Shown: positions 8,095 through 17,396, counted from the stretch's first letter. The stretch: 61,339 bases of DNA from Leptolyngbya iicbica LK (GCF_004212215.1 NZ_QVFV01000010.1:66584-127922), one strand, 5' to 3'. Numbers and translations: made by a program. Notes: generated by a model not told the origin, from the sequence alone.

Positions 8095-8775
8095 ATGACG
8101 ATCGCTTCTGCTCAGCCCCAATCCACGCTCCAGACTTGGCCCGAAACGGAAACGCGCATCCTACTAGACGGGGTCAGTTGGGAGACCTTTGAACAGTTAC
8201 TGGTAGAAACAGGCGACAACCGCAACAAACGCTTTGCCTACTGTGATGGGGTGCTGGAAATTATGGCTCCGCTGGAGGGACACGAAGAATCCACTAGATT
8301 GTTTGATGATTTTGTAGTCGTTTTTATTGATGCGTTAGGACTAGAAGTCCGAAAACTCGGCTCGCTGACGATGAAAAATCCCGCACAAAAGAAAGGGCTC
8401 GAACCAGACTGTTGCTTTTACATCCAAAATGAGTCGGTGGTACGTGGAGTTGAGACACTGGACTTCAATATTCATCCGCCACCAGATTTAGCGATCGAAG
8501 TGGATAACAGCAGCTCGTCGCTGAATAAATTCCCTATCTATCTAGCGCTGAAAATCCCAGAACTGTGGCGGCTGCGACGGGGAACGCTGACCATCTATCA
8601 ACTGAATACTGATGAGTCAGCCTATGTTGAAGTCGAGCAGAGCTTGGCGTTTCCGCACATGCCTGTGCAAGCTTTGCCACAGTTTATGGAAACGGCAAAA
8701 GTGATCGGCCAACGAGCCGCTGTGCGGGAGTTAGCGAAGCAAGTGGAAGAGCTGCTAACTGACGCAGATGAGTAG
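8095..8775 (+). CDS. Uma2 family (DUF820) putative restriction-endonuclease-fold protein
   Basis: 226 residues with the Uma2 pattern: an N-terminal SWETFEQLLVETGDN.NKRFAYCDGVLEIM block, then EPDCCFYI and LAIEVDNSSSS, which supply the acidic and E.D parts of a PD-(D/E)XK-like core, a short ...PELWRLRRGTLTIYQL strand pair, and a helical C-terminus. Uma2 proteins occur in large families in cyanobacteria and are predicted nucleases, but no biological role is proven. The length is at the upper end of the family. A ribosome binding site is weak. It stands alone after dnaB. Confidence 0.85.
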   Translation: MTIASAQPQSTLQTWPETETRILLDGVSWETFEQLLVETGDNRNKRFAYCDGVLEIMAPLEGHEESTRLFDDFVVVFIDALGLEVRKLGSLTMKNPAQKKGLEPDCCFYIQNESVVRGVETLDFNIHPPPDLAIEVDNSSSSLNKFPIYLALKIPELWRLRRGTLTIYQLNTDESAYVEVEQSLAFPHMPVQALPQFMETAKVIGQRAAVRELAKQVEELLTDADE

Positions 8776-8831
8776 TTGGACAAGGGGGCGATCGCCCCAC
8801 TGATTCTCGCCCGCGGCAAGGCGATTCTCCC

Positions 8832-9020
8832 TCAATGGGTCAAGTTGGGACGGGCAGCAGTGACGTCTTGCTGAGCCATCAGGTTGATTGCCAAGCGTTC
8901 CCAGGAGCTTTCTAGCAAACCAGTAGACAGGCTGGGGTGCGGGGCGGTGTCGGCAATCAGCACGGTGACAGAGATCGCGAGCATGAGGCGACCAATTTTG
9001 ATGTTCTGCAGGGCTGGCAT
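8832..9020 (-). CDS. Small hypothetical protein with one hydrophobic segment
   Basis: 62 residues from the ATG at 9020 (MPALQNIKIGRLMLAISVT), with GGAG 11 bases upstream. It has a hydrophobic stretch (LMLAISVTVLIADTA) followed by a polar tail with SWERLAINLM. This looks like a small anchored protein; I have no family name. Longer upstream starts give an unlikely basic extension. Confidence 0.4.
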   Translation of the reverse strand: MPALQNIKIGRLMLAISVTVLIADTAPHPSLSTGLLESSWERLAINLMAQQDVTAARPNLTH

Positions 9021-9192
9021 GGTGGCAACTCCGGGGGCGAGAGAACGGGGGACTGACTGATTTATGGCCAAGATAACCAGCATTTCTGGCTCGGAGTAGG
9101 GGGAAAGTCGCCAACGACTTGGCTGCTTTCGGCAAGGTTGCGCCGCTCTCAACGAGATCGCGGCTACACCGCACCGTCAAACGCCACTAAAC

Positions 9193-9513
9193 TCACACGA
9201 TGAATTGCCAAAGCAGGAAGGCCGCCATGCTCACGACAATGGTGAGCAATAGATTTTGTCGCCAGAGACCGATCGCGAGAGCGACGATCGCCCCGATTAA
9301 TCGCGGATTTTGCCAACTGATCCACAGATTATCGGCTTCGACCAAAACCGCTGGCACCACGATCGCCGTCAGCACCGCCGGGGGCACATAGTGCAGCGCT
9401 TGCAACAGTCGCGGCGGCAGCTTGAGCCGACCACTCAGCGCCAACACGGGGTACCGAATGCCGAAGGTCACGAGCGCCATCCCGCCCACCAGGAGCCATT
9501 CTGCTTCATTCAT
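9193..9513 (-). CDS. azlD: AzlD-like branched-chain amino acid exporter small subunit
   Basis: 106 residues with four hydrophobic helices and the AzlD pattern ([54 protein letters not shown]). With AzlC it forms a two-component exporter of branched-chain amino acids or related compounds in the cytoplasmic membrane. Its ATG overlaps the azlC stop by 4 bases (9510-9513), showing translational coupling. Confidence 0.88.
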   Translation of the reverse strand: MNEAEWLLVGGMALVTFGIRYPVLALSGRLKLPPRLLQALHYVPPAVLTAIVVPAVLVEADNLWISWQNPRLIGAIVALAIGLWRQNLLLTIVVSMAAFLLWQFIV

Positions 9514-10247
9514 GGGTGGGAACTCTCCGGTTTTTGCATGGTTTCGACCAGTACCCCAGTGCCGATGCCCGCGATCGCCGCGACCATGATACCGAGTTGA
9601 TGGGGTAGCGATCGCGCCCCCAGCGCCGTGATCCCCGCTACGAGCACAGTCGCCACCATGGGCCGCGTTTTGAGATACGGGATCGTCATGCCAATAAACG
9701 TGGCGACCATCGCAAAATCGAGTCCCCAGTTAGCAGCATTGGGCATCGCTTGTCCTAATGTCAGACCGAGCCAGGTGCAGAGTTGCCAGTTGCCATACAT
9801 CGCCAGCGCTGAACCCAGTTGAAACCAATGCTTGTAGGGGGAGGCGTCCGGCGCTTGATACCGCTGAATTGCCACCATAAAGGTTTCATCGGTGAGCCAA
9901 AAGGCCAAAGCCGCTTTCCAGGCAGGGCTAAGCGGTTGCAAATAGGGCACCAGCCCCACGGCATAGAGCAGATGGCGCAGATTCACCACCAACGTCGTGA
10001 GCACGATGATGCCAACGGGGGAGCCGGTCGCGAGCAAACCCAAGGCAATAAACTGTGAAGACCCGGCAAAGACGAACGCTGACATGGCCGCCGCCCCAGC
10101 AAACGATAAGCCACTGGTTTGCGCCAGAGTGCCGAAGATGATGCCAAAGGGAATGGCTCCGATAATCAACGGAATAGTTTGTCGGGCACCGGCACCAAAC
10201 TCGCGCCAGGGAGTGCTTTTGTGATCAATATCGGGCGCGATCGCCAT
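9510..10247 (-). CDS. azlC: AzlC-like branched-chain amino acid exporter large subunit
   Basis: 245 residues with seven to eight membrane helices. Diagnostic pieces are [18 protein letters not shown] near the N-terminus, [17 protein letters not shown], the [17 protein letters not shown] block and a TDETFMVA segment. It pairs with AzlD directly downstream (4-base overlap). The start at 10247 gives a short polar N-terminus normal for the family. The promoter should be in 10248-10495. Confidence 0.9.
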   Translation of the reverse strand: MAIAPDIDHKSTPWREFGAGARQTIPLIIGAIPFGIIFGTLAQTSGLSFAGAAAMSAFVFAGSSQFIALGLLATGSPVGIIVLTTLVVNLRHLLYAVGLVPYLQPLSPAWKAALAFWLTDETFMVAIQRYQAPDASPYKHWFQLGSALAMYGNWQLCTWLGLTLGQAMPNAANWGLDFAMVATFIGMTIPYLKTRPMVATVLVAGITALGARSLPHQLGIMVAAIAGIGTGVLVETMQKPESSHP

Positions 10248-10495
10248 GCCCCGCCTCCGGAGTCAAACGGTTAAGCTTCCAGACTATCGAAGGAGCGGTC
10301 GTCCTGTCTTGAATATGGTTTCCCAATAGATCAAAGAAGCGATCGATTAACAAGCAATTTGCCGATCTTGGCCTGACATCATCCTCAATCACCCTGACCG
10401 CAACCGTTTCATCGCTGCATATACCGTCATCCCGCCCTCGTTGAACTTGGTAGGATGAAACCATTCAAATAAGGACGCAATGAGGATTTGTCATT

Positions 10496-11083
10496 ATGGT
10501 CATGGTCAGCTCCACCATGTTGGAACTTGGCACCCCCGCCCCCGATTTTGCGCTGCCGGATGTGGTCAGTGGCGACACCATTGCCCTCTCCACGTTTGCG
10601 GGCAAGTCGGCTTTGGTGGTGATGTTTATCTGTCAGCACTGCCCCTTCGTCAAGCATGTGCAAGATGAACTCGCCCGCCTCGGCCATGATTATGTACCCA
10701 AAAATGTGGGAATTGTCGCCATCAGCTCTAACAGTATCGAAACGCATCCGCAGGATGGCCCCGAGCATTTAAAGGAAATGGCCGAAACGCTGGGCTTCAA
10801 TTTCCCCTATTGTTTTGACGAATCCCAAGCCGTGGCGAAGGCTTACACCGCTGCCTGTACCCCGGATTTTTATGTGTTTGATGGCGATCGCAAACTGGTC
10901 TATCGGGGCCAGCTCGACGACAGCCGTCCCGGCATGGATGAACAACCCGTCACCGGCAAAGATCTGCGGGCGGCGATTGATACCGTACTGGCTGGCGGCA
11001 CCTTGAGCCCGGATCAAAAGCCCAGCATTGGCTGCAACATCAAATGGACACCGGGCAACGAACCCGAATACTTCGGCGCTTAA
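10496..11083 (+). CDS. Thioredoxin-fold (AhpC/TSA-type) redox protein with CQHCPF motif
   Basis: 195 residues of the peroxiredoxin/thioredoxin-like fold: LGTPAPDFALPDV at the start, then ALVVMFICQHCPFVKHV, a CxxC site in the thioredoxin position followed by proline, the PYCFDESQAVAKAYTAACTPDFYVFD core with the cis-proline region, and LVYRGQLDDSRP. Cyanobacteria carry this family as 'thioredoxin family protein'; it is likely a cytosolic disulfide reductase or peroxiredoxin-like enzyme, exact substrate unknown. GAGGA lies 10 bases before the ATG at 10496; a second ATG two codons on is possible. Confidence 0.85.
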   Translation: MVMVSSTMLELGTPAPDFALPDVVSGDTIALSTFAGKSALVVMFICQHCPFVKHVQDELARLGHDYVPKNVGIVAISSNSIETHPQDGPEHLKEMAETLGFNFPYCFDESQAVAKAYTAACTPDFYVFDGDRKLVYRGQLDDSRPGMDEQPVTGKDLRAAIDTVLAGGTLSPDQKPSIGCNIKWTPGNEPEYFGA

Positions 11084-11093
11084 TCGACCGCTA

Positions 11094-11157
11094 GGGGACG
11101 CACCCTTTTGAAAGGGTGCGTCCCCTTTGTCCTTGAAAGGGTGCGTCCCCTTTGTCC
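11094..11157. repeat. Perfect palindrome plus 25-bp tandem repeat
   Basis: Arms 11094-11108 and 11111-11125 are perfectly complementary over 15 bases with a 2-base centre. The right half (25 bp, 11108-11132) is repeated exactly at 11133-11157. The hairpin can also fold with the second copy. It follows the thioredoxin-like gene by 10 bases and may stop its transcription. The outer AGGGGACG...CGTCCCCT ends resemble the 63-bp elements at 39128 and 55679. Confidence 0.8.
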
Positions 11158-11171
11158 AGTCACCGTTCTGC

Positions 11172-11672
11172 ATGATGGCCGCGCGATCGCTCCATTCTCC
11201 TCAACGTCACCCCCTGACGCTCTGTGCCAGCTTGGTGCAAAATCCAATGAATTTGGGAGCATTGTGCCGCACAGCGGAAGTCTGGCGCCTGCAAGAACTG
11301 GTGTTGTCCAACGCAGATATCCTGACCGATCGCGAGTTTCGCAAGGTGGCAGTCTCAGCAGACCAATGGCAACCCATCGGCATTTGCCCCAGCGATCGCC
11401 TCCCGCACTGGATCACGCACCAACAACAACAGGGGATCATCGTCATCGCCCTGACCCGCCATCCCCGCGCGATCGCCCTGCCACAGTTCACCTTCCCCGT
11501 GCAATCGGCGTTGCTGCTGGGTCGCGAGCTCACGGGCATTCCAGATCATCTGGTACAGCAATGCGACGCCATGCTTGAAATTCCCCAATGGGGACAGGTG
11601 GAATCCTTGAATGTCGCTACAGCGGGCGCGATCGCCGCTTATGAGTACCTCCGTCAATACTCGCGAGCCTAA
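11172..11672 (+). CDS. TrmH/SpoU-family RNA 2'-O-methyltransferase
   Basis: About 166 residues with the three SPOUT motifs: QNPMNLGALCRTAEV (motif 1), LLLGRELTGIP (motif 2) and ESLNVATAGAIAAYEYL (motif 3, the SAM-binding knot). It lacks an N-terminal RNA-binding domain, so it resembles compact TrmH/TrmL enzymes acting on tRNA or rRNA ribose; the target cannot be named. The start is ATG 11172 or 11175, because the longer frame from 11127 runs through the repeat at 11094-11157. No strong ribosome binding site is visible. It begins 15 bases after that repeat. Confidence 0.85.
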   Translation: MMAARSLHSPQRHPLTLCASLVQNPMNLGALCRTAEVWRLQELVLSNADILTDREFRKVAVSADQWQPIGICPSDRLPHWITHQQQQGIIVIALTRHPRAIALPQFTFPVQSALLLGRELTGIPDHLVQQCDAMLEIPQWGQVESLNVATAGAIAAYEYLRQYSRA

Positions 11673-11695
11673 TGCATAGAAATCCTTATGTTTGG

Positions 11696-12227
11696 TTACC
11701 TAAACATACTTGTTAGCCATGCAGTAATTTCTCTAAAGTAAGCACCTAAAGCTGCGCCAAGAATCAATGTAATGAACCAAAGCAGAAACGACGCGGCTAG
11801 CCTAGTAAACTTACCCTTCTCAGATTGTCTTCTCAATTCTTGGCGCAGAGCTTCTTCCATTTCCATTTCCATTCTGAAAGCCGACAATTTTTCTGCACTT
11901 GTTTGTGCCAAGTTTGTGTAGCGCTCTGCCAATTGCTTTTTTTCGTCTATTGCTTCTAGAAGCTGATCAAGCTCGGCGGATTGGTTGACTAGTTCAGCTT
12001 GCATAGAAGAGATTATGAGACTGGCCTCATTGATATGCTGCCTAGCTATCTCCACCCTCTCTCTGGCTCTAATCTCCAATTCTGGTTCTGGAAACCAATC
12101 TTGCAGATGTTTGCCTACAGCATGTGAGGTTAATGGAGCGAATTTGCTTTTCTGTAAACAGGCGACCAGTAATGAAACGCGTTAATTCATTGAAGGTCAC
12201 CAGCGCGAGATTAGTGAAAGGATCCAT
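11696..12227 (-). pseudogene. Coiled-coil protein with C-terminal membrane anchor, apparently frameshifted
   Basis: The downstream frame (stop at 11696) encodes a long coiled coil (ARQHINEASLIISSMQAELV, QLLEAIDEKKQLAERY, MEMEEALRQELRRQSEKG) and one membrane helix (FLLWFITLILGAALGAYF). It has no good start: the first candidate is TTG at 12079, and the frame is open further up to about 12185. An ATG at 12227 opens another frame (MDPFTNLALVTFNELTRF...TEKQIRSI) that reads naturally into the first if one base is skipped around 12130-12140. I therefore see one gene of about 175 residues with a +1 shift. Family unknown. It could be a sequencing error, a mutation, or programmed shifting. Confidence 0.55.
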
Positions 12228-12350
12228 GCCTACTGGAAATCAAAGTCCTTCTCCGTATTGTAGGCTGAATGACTTTTCTGACTTTCAGGCTTTGGCTTAG
12301 TTGATTTATTCTGACAAAAAGCCAGCTACTGTTTTTTCTTACTATCACTT

Positions 12351-13316
12351 ATGACTGCCACCGTCTCGCTAGTCAAAGCTCAGAGCTACGCCATCGACGA
12401 GTTGATGCCGCAAATCGAGCAAACGCTTCAGCCCTTCGGTGGCATGAGTGCCATCGTCAAACCGGGCGATCGCGTGCTGCTGAAACCGAATCTGCTGACC
12501 GGGTCGCGACCGACGAAGGAATGCGTTACCCGCCCCGAAATTGTCTACTGCGTGGCGGAGCTGGTGAAAGCAGCGGGGGGAAAGCCGTTTTTGGGCGATA
12601 GTCCCGCCTTTGGCAGTGCCCATGGCGTGGCCGAGGCCAATGGTTATTTACCCTGGCTTGAGAAAGCGGGCGTTCCGGTGCAAGAACTGCATGGTCACCG
12701 CTATGCCACCGAAGCCAGTGGTGAACTGGCCCACCTGCGGTTGTCGAAAGAGGCGATGAATGCCGATGTGGTGATTAACTTGCCCAAAGTGAAATCCCAC
12801 ATTCAGCTGACGCTGACCCTGGGGGTCAAAAATCTGTTTGGCTGCGTGCCGGGCAAAATGAAGGCCTGGTGGCACATGGAAGCTGGGAAGGATCGCGATC
12901 GCTTTGGCACCATGCTGGTCGAAACGGCCCGCACCATTGCGCCCCAACTCACCATTGTGGACGGCATTATTGGGCACGGCGGCAATGGCCCCAGCGGCGG
13001 CGAGCCCGAGCCCTTGGGCGTGTTGGGAGCTTCCACCGACGTCTTTGCGCTAGATCGAGCCCTGGTAGAAATTTTGGGGGCGAACCCCGCTGACATTCCC
13101 ACAGTGGCCCAGTCAATGCGGTTGGGCTATTGTCCCGAGTGGTCAGAAATTCACTTTCCCCTGGCCCGTCCGGAAGCGTTAGCGATCGCCGACTGGCCGT
13201 TTCCCACGCAGCTCATGCCCATCGACTTTGGCATGCCCCGCGTGGTGCGATCGACCTTCAAACACCTCTACATTCGCTTCATCAAAGAGCCGATGACCGT
13301 CTACGCCAACCGCTAA
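12351..13316 (+). CDS. DUF362 domain-containing protein
   Basis: 321 residues of the DUF362 family: IVKPGDRVLLKPNLLTGSRP near the N-terminus, the G.SPAFGS segment, then NLPKVKSHIQLTLTLGVKNLFGCVPG, which is the most conserved block, and VDGIIGHGGNGPSGGEP. Members are often fused to ferredoxin domains; this one has no 4Fe-4S cysteine motif. Biochemical function is not established. It stands alone, followed by repeat copy B. Confidence 0.9.
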   Translation: MTATVSLVKAQSYAIDELMPQIEQTLQPFGGMSAIVKPGDRVLLKPNLLTGSRPTKECVTRPEIVYCVAELVKAAGGKPFLGDSPAFGSAHGVAEANGYLPWLEKAGVPVQELHGHRYATEASGELAHLRLSKEAMNADVVINLPKVKSHIQLTLTLGVKNLFGCVPGKMKAWWHMEAGKDRDRFGTMLVETARTIAPQLTIVDGIIGHGGNGPSGGEPEPLGVLGASTDVFALDRALVEILGANPADIPTVAQSMRLGYCPEWSEIHFPLARPEALAIADWPFPTQLMPIDFGMPRVVRSTFKHLYIRFIKEPMTVYANR

Positions 13317-13646
13317 GCATCATGCGCTGCAATCATCGCCTCAGGCCAGCTAAGGATCTGCACGGGTTAGGCAGTACCTAACCCCAAAAATTGAGAATGC
13401 AATCCGCAGTCAGGTGCCGAGAGCCCGAAAGTTTAAATTGAATCTAAGTGTGGACAGCTGTCTCGGCTGTCCTGGTGCAGGCAAGATGCCTGCTCAACAA
13501 AACTTGGATTTGATAAAACCCTGCTTTCTAATCTAAGCCCTTCATTTTTCTGTCCAAGCGATGAACGGAGCTATCTGCGCAACACTATATTTTCAAGCAA
13601 CTCCCTCATCCAATCACCTGATCAAAGATGGGAAATTTCCCTGCCA
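13317..13646. other. 330-bp intergenic region carrying repeat copy B
   Basis: It lies between the convergent DUF362 and 13647-14258 genes. It holds the structured repeat at 13406-13589; the rest shows nothing I can name. Confidence 0.6.
13406..13589 (+). repeat. Structured dispersed repeat, copy B
   Basis: 184 bp matching 4975-5158. Its hairpins are at 13452-13472 (perfect 7-bp arms, loop TGTCTCG) and 13477-13493 (perfect 7-bp arms, 3-base loop). In copy A the first hairpin has the loop CGAGACA, the reverse complement, so that hairpin is inverted relative to its flanks. Confidence 0.8.
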
Positions 13647-14258
13647 CTATTCAGAATGATGAGCCACCGCCTGCAATCGCTGATAAAACTCCGACGCTTC
13701 TGACCGGGGTTGGAATTTTTGAATCGGGGCGGGCTGACTAAACAAATCTTGCTGCTGTGGCTCCCTCTCAGCTGCGGGCGCTTCAGTTAGCTTAGTTGCA
13801 TCATCTGTCGTGGTATTCGGCTCTGAAGGAGTCGTCGTCGCTCCCTCGACAGTGGCTGCTGCCGGCTCTTCATCGGGGCTGCCGACCACGGACTGAGAAC
13901 TTTCCGACTGGGGAGATAGCAGCTCCGATGGACTGAGGGAGGTGAGCGCAGCATACTTACTCGCAATGGGATCAATGGGGCCAAAGACGATGCGCTCAAA
14001 TTCGCTATTAAAGTGACGTACCGGGTGACCGCGACGCTTCCAACCTTGCAAAATCTGCTCCACAGAAAAGGCTTTGTAGCGTCCCAAATACAGCGCCTCT
14101 AAGACCGCAGCCCGAATCCAACTGGGCTCAGCTTCCAGCCGTTCATGCCAAATGGCGACCAGCTCTCCCGCTTCAAAACCGCGCAAATCAAAACAGTACT
14201 CTTGCATCAAGAGCGTGGCCTGTTCAAAGTCGCGATCGGAGCCAGTGGACGCAATCAT
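13647..14258 (-). CDS. Cyanobacterial hypothetical protein with disordered C-terminal half
   Basis: About 203 residues from the ATG at 14258 (MIASTGSDRDFEQATLLMQE). The first 110 residues form a compact helical part (EYCFDLRGFEAGELVAIWHE, WIRAAVLEALYLGRYKAFSV EQILQGWKRRG.P..HFN.EFER) of the kind I associate with a conserved cyanobacterial family of unknown function. The second half is T/S/P/E-rich and probably disordered, ending in a short helix (SEFYQRLQAVAHH). The frame stays open to 14867, but that extension is antisense to the aldolase gene and arginine-rich, so it is not coding. It is transcribed divergently from the aldolase gene. Confidence 0.7.
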   Translation of the reverse strand: MIASTGSDRDFEQATLLMQEYCFDLRGFEAGELVAIWHERLEAEPSWIRAAVLEALYLGRYKAFSVEQILQGWKRRGHPVRHFNSEFERIVFGPIDPIASKYAALTSLSPSELLSPQSESSQSVVGSPDEEPAAATVEGATTTPSEPNTTTDDATKLTEAPAAEREPQQQDLFSQPAPIQKFQPRSEASEFYQRLQAVAHHSE

Positions 14259-14492
14259 GGCAATCGTACAGTCATAAACATGGTCAGTGAGCGAATGAAC
14301 CGTGGGCCAACAGACTGATGCGCGGTCAACGGCAGCCCCTTGGAGCCGGGTTGGCCGATTTACCTCTGTATTAGCCCAATTATGGGTGAATCTTAGCGAA
14401 ACTTGAGCGTTTCGACACTGTGGGCGCAAAAATCTGCACCAGTTCACAAAACATCGCGATAGAGTGAACAGTCGCGGCAGGGGATAGCGGTG

Positions 14493-15131
14493 ATGAAGCA
14501 AGCGCAATGGTTGACAATACTCCGGCAGCACCGGGCGATCGCCATTATCCGCGCCCCCAGTGTGTCTGTCGGGCGATCCATGGCGCAAGCGGTGGTCGCA
14601 GCAGGCTTTCGGCTGATTGAAATTACCTGGAACAGCGATCGCCCAGCCGTCCTCGTTCAGCAGCTCCGATCGACCTTGCCGACTTACTGCTACGTCGGTG
14701 TCGGCACTGTCTTGACCCCGGCGGACATGCAGACGGCGATCGCGGCGGGGGCTCAGTTTTGCTTCATGCCCCACACTGATGCTGCGCTGCTTGCGATCGC
14801 CCAAGCGGAGGAAATTCCAGCGATCCCAGGTGCCCTCACCCCCACCGAAATCATGACCGCCTGGCAACTCGGTGCCGATAGCGTCAAGGTGTTTCCTTGC
14901 CAGTCAGTCGGGGGACCAGCCTACATTCGCCACTTGCAAGGTCCGCTTGGCCACATTCCCCTGATTCCCACCGGGGGCATTACCGTCGAGAGGGGTCGAG
15001 ACTATCTGCAACAGGGCGCGATCGCGATCGGGATCGCCAGTGATCTCTTTCCATCCCCCTTGGTTGCTCGTCAAGACTGGGATGCAATTCGGCAGCGATC
15101 GCAACTGGCAATACAAAACCTGCAACTCTGA
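14493..15131 (+). CDS. eda: KDPG/KHG aldolase (2-dehydro-3-deoxy-phosphogluconate aldolase)
   Basis: 212 residues of the class I aldolase family. The catalytic glutamate lies in LIEITWNSD (residue 43) and the Schiff-base lysine in ADSVKVFPC (residue 132), positions matching the known enzyme; the phosphate-binding IPTGGI segment follows. It splits KDPG into pyruvate and glyceraldehyde-3-phosphate (Entner-Doudoroff pathway) and can act on 4-hydroxy-2-oxoglutarate. GTG at 14490 directly precedes ATG 14493; AGGGG lies upstream, and I prefer the ATG. No edd or zwf gene is adjacent. Confidence 0.92.
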   Translation: MKQAQWLTILRQHRAIAIIRAPSVSVGRSMAQAVVAAGFRLIEITWNSDRPAVLVQQLRSTLPTYCYVGVGTVLTPADMQTAIAAGAQFCFMPHTDAALLAIAQAEEIPAIPGALTPTEIMTAWQLGADSVKVFPCQSVGGPAYIRHLQGPLGHIPLIPTGGITVERGRDYLQQGAIAIGIASDLFPSPLVARQDWDAIRQRSQLAIQNLQL

Positions 15132-15236
15132 TGGATCGCTCAAGCCACTTTGACCCCGAAGCTAGTGACCCCGCCCCCATGCTCCCTAGCCCCCCAGCTT
15201 CCCTGGCCCAATGCCGCTGCCAGCCACCATCACCAC

Positions 15237-15869
15237 CTACGTCGCTTGACTCAACCAGGCGATCGCTTCCCGAATCCAGTCTTCGGCGTTGTCATTTTTC
15301 GCCAGCGTGCTGCTACGACCAATCACCTGTAGCGCTTTCACAATTTCGCCATTGGTGTAGCCCAAAGCCAGCAGCGTCATTTCGACCTCTTCTTGCACAT
15401 TGGCCATGGGACCACCACCCGGAGCAATCGTCAGCCCAGATTGCTGTCGCCATTCCGCCAGCTTGGTCTTGAGTTCTAAAATCAGGCGCTCAGCGGTTTT
15501 ATTGCCCACACCTTTGGTGCGCGAGATCAACCGCGTATTGCCCGACACCACCGCCTGAATCAGCTCTTGAAAGCCCAGGGTATCCAACAGAGCCATCGCC
15601 ATTTGGGGACCGATGCCGCTAACGCTCACCAGTTGGCGGAAGACATCCCGCTCAGACCGACTGGCAAAGCCAAAGACCACCGGCAACTCTTCCCGAATTT
15701 GCAGATGGCAAAACACCTGCAGCGACTCGCCCAAGGGCGGCAACTCGGCCAAAAAGCGACTGGTAACCTGTAGGTCGTAACCCACTTGGTGAACATCGAC
15801 CGTGATCATCACGCGGTGCCCCCCTGGCTTTTGCACATCAACCAGGGTGCCTTTTAAATAACTCAGCAT
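15237..15869 (-). CDS. ruvA: Holliday junction branch migration protein RuvA
   Basis: 210 residues with the RuvA layout: an OB-fold N-terminal domain (MLSYLKGTLVDVQ...VGYDLQVT), helix-hairpin-helix motifs (LVSVSGIGPQMAMALLD and LISRTKGVGNKTAERLILEL), a flexible linker, and the C-terminal RuvB-contacting helices (EEVEMTLLALGYTNGEI). It binds four-way junctions and loads RuvB. It is the last gene of a run with coaD and the coiled-coil gene, 26 bases after the latter. ruvB and ruvC are not nearby. Confidence 0.96.
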   Translation of the reverse strand: MLSYLKGTLVDVQKPGGHRVMITVDVHQVGYDLQVTSRFLAELPPLGESLQVFCHLQIREELPVVFGFASRSERDVFRQLVSVSGIGPQMAMALLDTLGFQELIQAVVSGNTRLISRTKGVGNKTAERLILELKTKLAEWRQQSGLTIAPGGGPMANVQEEVEMTLLALGYTNGEIVKALQVIGRSSTLAKNDNAEDWIREAIAWLSQAT

Positions 15870-15895
15870 GGACGTTCTTTAATGATGGCGATCGC

Positions 15896-16675
15896 TCAAG
15901 ACGGGGGCAGATTGCGACGCGATCGCCCAGTCCGGGACCCATCGGCCTGAGTCGGCAAGGCGGTACCTTGACTTTTCGCATTGGTCGTTTCTTGCGCCCG
16001 GGCGGTGGTATCCACAGTGCCAACCCCCGGTGGGAGGGACGATCGCCCATTCCGCACAATGCGCATCATGTCCGAGAGTTTGTGCTCTAGCGACTGCAAC
16101 ACATCGGCCGCATAGGCATCGGCATCCTGACGTAGCGCCAAACACTCATCTTCGGTACTGCGCCGGGTTTCTTCCCAATATTGCTCCGCCGCGTTTTGCC
16201 ACTGCTCAATCTCGGTACGGGTTTGCGATCGCAGCGCCTCGCAATCTTGCTCTAGCTGCTGCTTTACTTGCCGCGCCTGATTTTCGGCTTGCTGCACAAT
16301 GCCCAGATCATCCACCCGCCGCGCCGCTTCTTGTTCTGCCGCTTCCATCATTTCTTGGGCATATTGATTGGCCTGACTGATGATGCGATCGTGCTGCTGC
16401 ACAATCTGAATCGCCTCTTGAAACACCGTCGGCAGGTTCAGACGAATGCGATCGAGCTGTTCGAGCAGTTGGTCTTCATCCACCAACGTCCGTCCCGAAA
16501 ACGGCACCCGAGGACTTTCTAAAATCAGCTCTTCGAGCACATTCAACGATTGTTGAATATCTAAACGCTTAACCGTGTCATGATGAGGAGCGGCTTCCTG
16601 AGGCGCTCCAGCCATTTCAGCAGCGTTGTTCGCGCCGTTATGATTATTCGTAGAATTTAGGTCTTGGCGTAGCAT
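15896..16675 (-). CDS. Coiled-coil protein (DivIVA/V-type-subunit-like), hypothetical
   Basis: 259 residues. After a polar, N-rich start, residues about 40-200 are one long heptad-like helix ([20 protein letters not shown], then [40 protein letters not shown] and so on) and the last 50 residues are polar. There is no membrane segment. It resembles the coiled-coil proteins found beside coaD in many cyanobacteria; a role in cell shape or division is possible but unproven. Its start overlaps the end of coaD by 19 bases, so the two are co-translated. Confidence 0.7.
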   Translation of the reverse strand: MLRQDLNSTNNHNGANNAAEMAGAPQEAAPHHDTVKRLDIQQSLNVLEELILESPRVPFSGRTLVDEDQLLEQLDRIRLNLPTVFQEAIQIVQQHDRIISQANQYAQEMMEAAEQEAARRVDDLGIVQQAENQARQVKQQLEQDCEALRSQTRTEIEQWQNAAEQYWEETRRSTEDECLALRQDADAYAADVLQSLEHKLSDMMRIVRNGRSSLPPGVGTVDTTARAQETTNAKSQGTALPTQADGSRTGRSRRNLPPS

Positions 16676-17136
16676 CGGTATATGTCCCGGGCAACGTGAG
16701 GAGGCACCAGATGATCCACCGAGCCTCCATATTGGGCAATTTCTTTCACTAGACTACTGCTTACAAAGCCGTACTCAGTTGAAGTCGCTAAAAAGACAGT
16801 CTCCAAATCGTCTGCCAGAGTCTTGTTGGTGTGAGCCATCTGTAACTCTTTTTCAAAGTCCGATAGCACCCGCAAGCCCCGCAGCAACACTTTGGCCTGC
16901 TTCATTCTGGCATAGGTTACCGTCAGACCATCAAAACTGTCGATTTCCACATTGGGCAACGGCTGCACCGCCGTCTGGATTTGCTCAATCCGTTTGGCTG
17001 AGCCGAAGAGCGATCGCTTGTTGGGGTTAGCCGCCACCACCACAATCACCTGTTCAAACAGCTGGCTCCCCCGTTTGATGATGTCTAGATGGCCAAACGT
17101 AATCGGGTCAAAACTTCCGGGATAGATGGCAATCAC
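16657..17136 (-). CDS. coaD: Phosphopantetheine adenylyltransferase
   Basis: 159 residues, the normal length. It has the nucleotidyltransferase signature [17 protein letters not shown] at the N-terminus, [20 protein letters not shown] in the middle, and the [16 protein letters not shown] segment (ISSS-type ATP site). It transfers AMP from ATP to 4'-phosphopantetheine, the penultimate step of coenzyme A synthesis, in the cytosol. First gene of the coaD / coiled-coil / ruvA set. Confidence 0.97.
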   Translation of the reverse strand: MIAIYPGSFDPITFGHLDIIKRGSQLFEQVIVVVAANPNKRSLFGSAKRIEQIQTAVQPLPNVEIDSFDGLTVTYARMKQAKVLLRGLRVLSDFEKELQMAHTNKTLADDLETVFLATSTEYGFVSSSLVKEIAQYGGSVDHLVPPHVARDIYRCYAKT

Positions 17137-17396
17137 ACAACCGCCTTGCAGAGCTTGATTTCACAGCACAATCTCAGAGGTAGTTTATCCCACCAATCAC
17201 GATGCTTTCAGCCCATTCACCTGACCAGAACTCGCTAACATTAGTTGCGACCCCACACGACTCATTCGTCAATGTAGGTTTGACATTGCCCTGGTACTCT
17301 GCGGCAGAAATCATGGCCCCTTCTGGTTGCTATCTCCCTTGCTCCCCCTTTCCCCCGGCCCGAGATGAACGGTTCGCAAATTGATGCCATCCGGTC

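Noticed and set aside
13647-14867. Long version of the hypothetical gene (406 codons)
   Set aside because: The N-terminal half is arginine/histidine-rich and antisense to the aldolase gene; the natural start is 14258.
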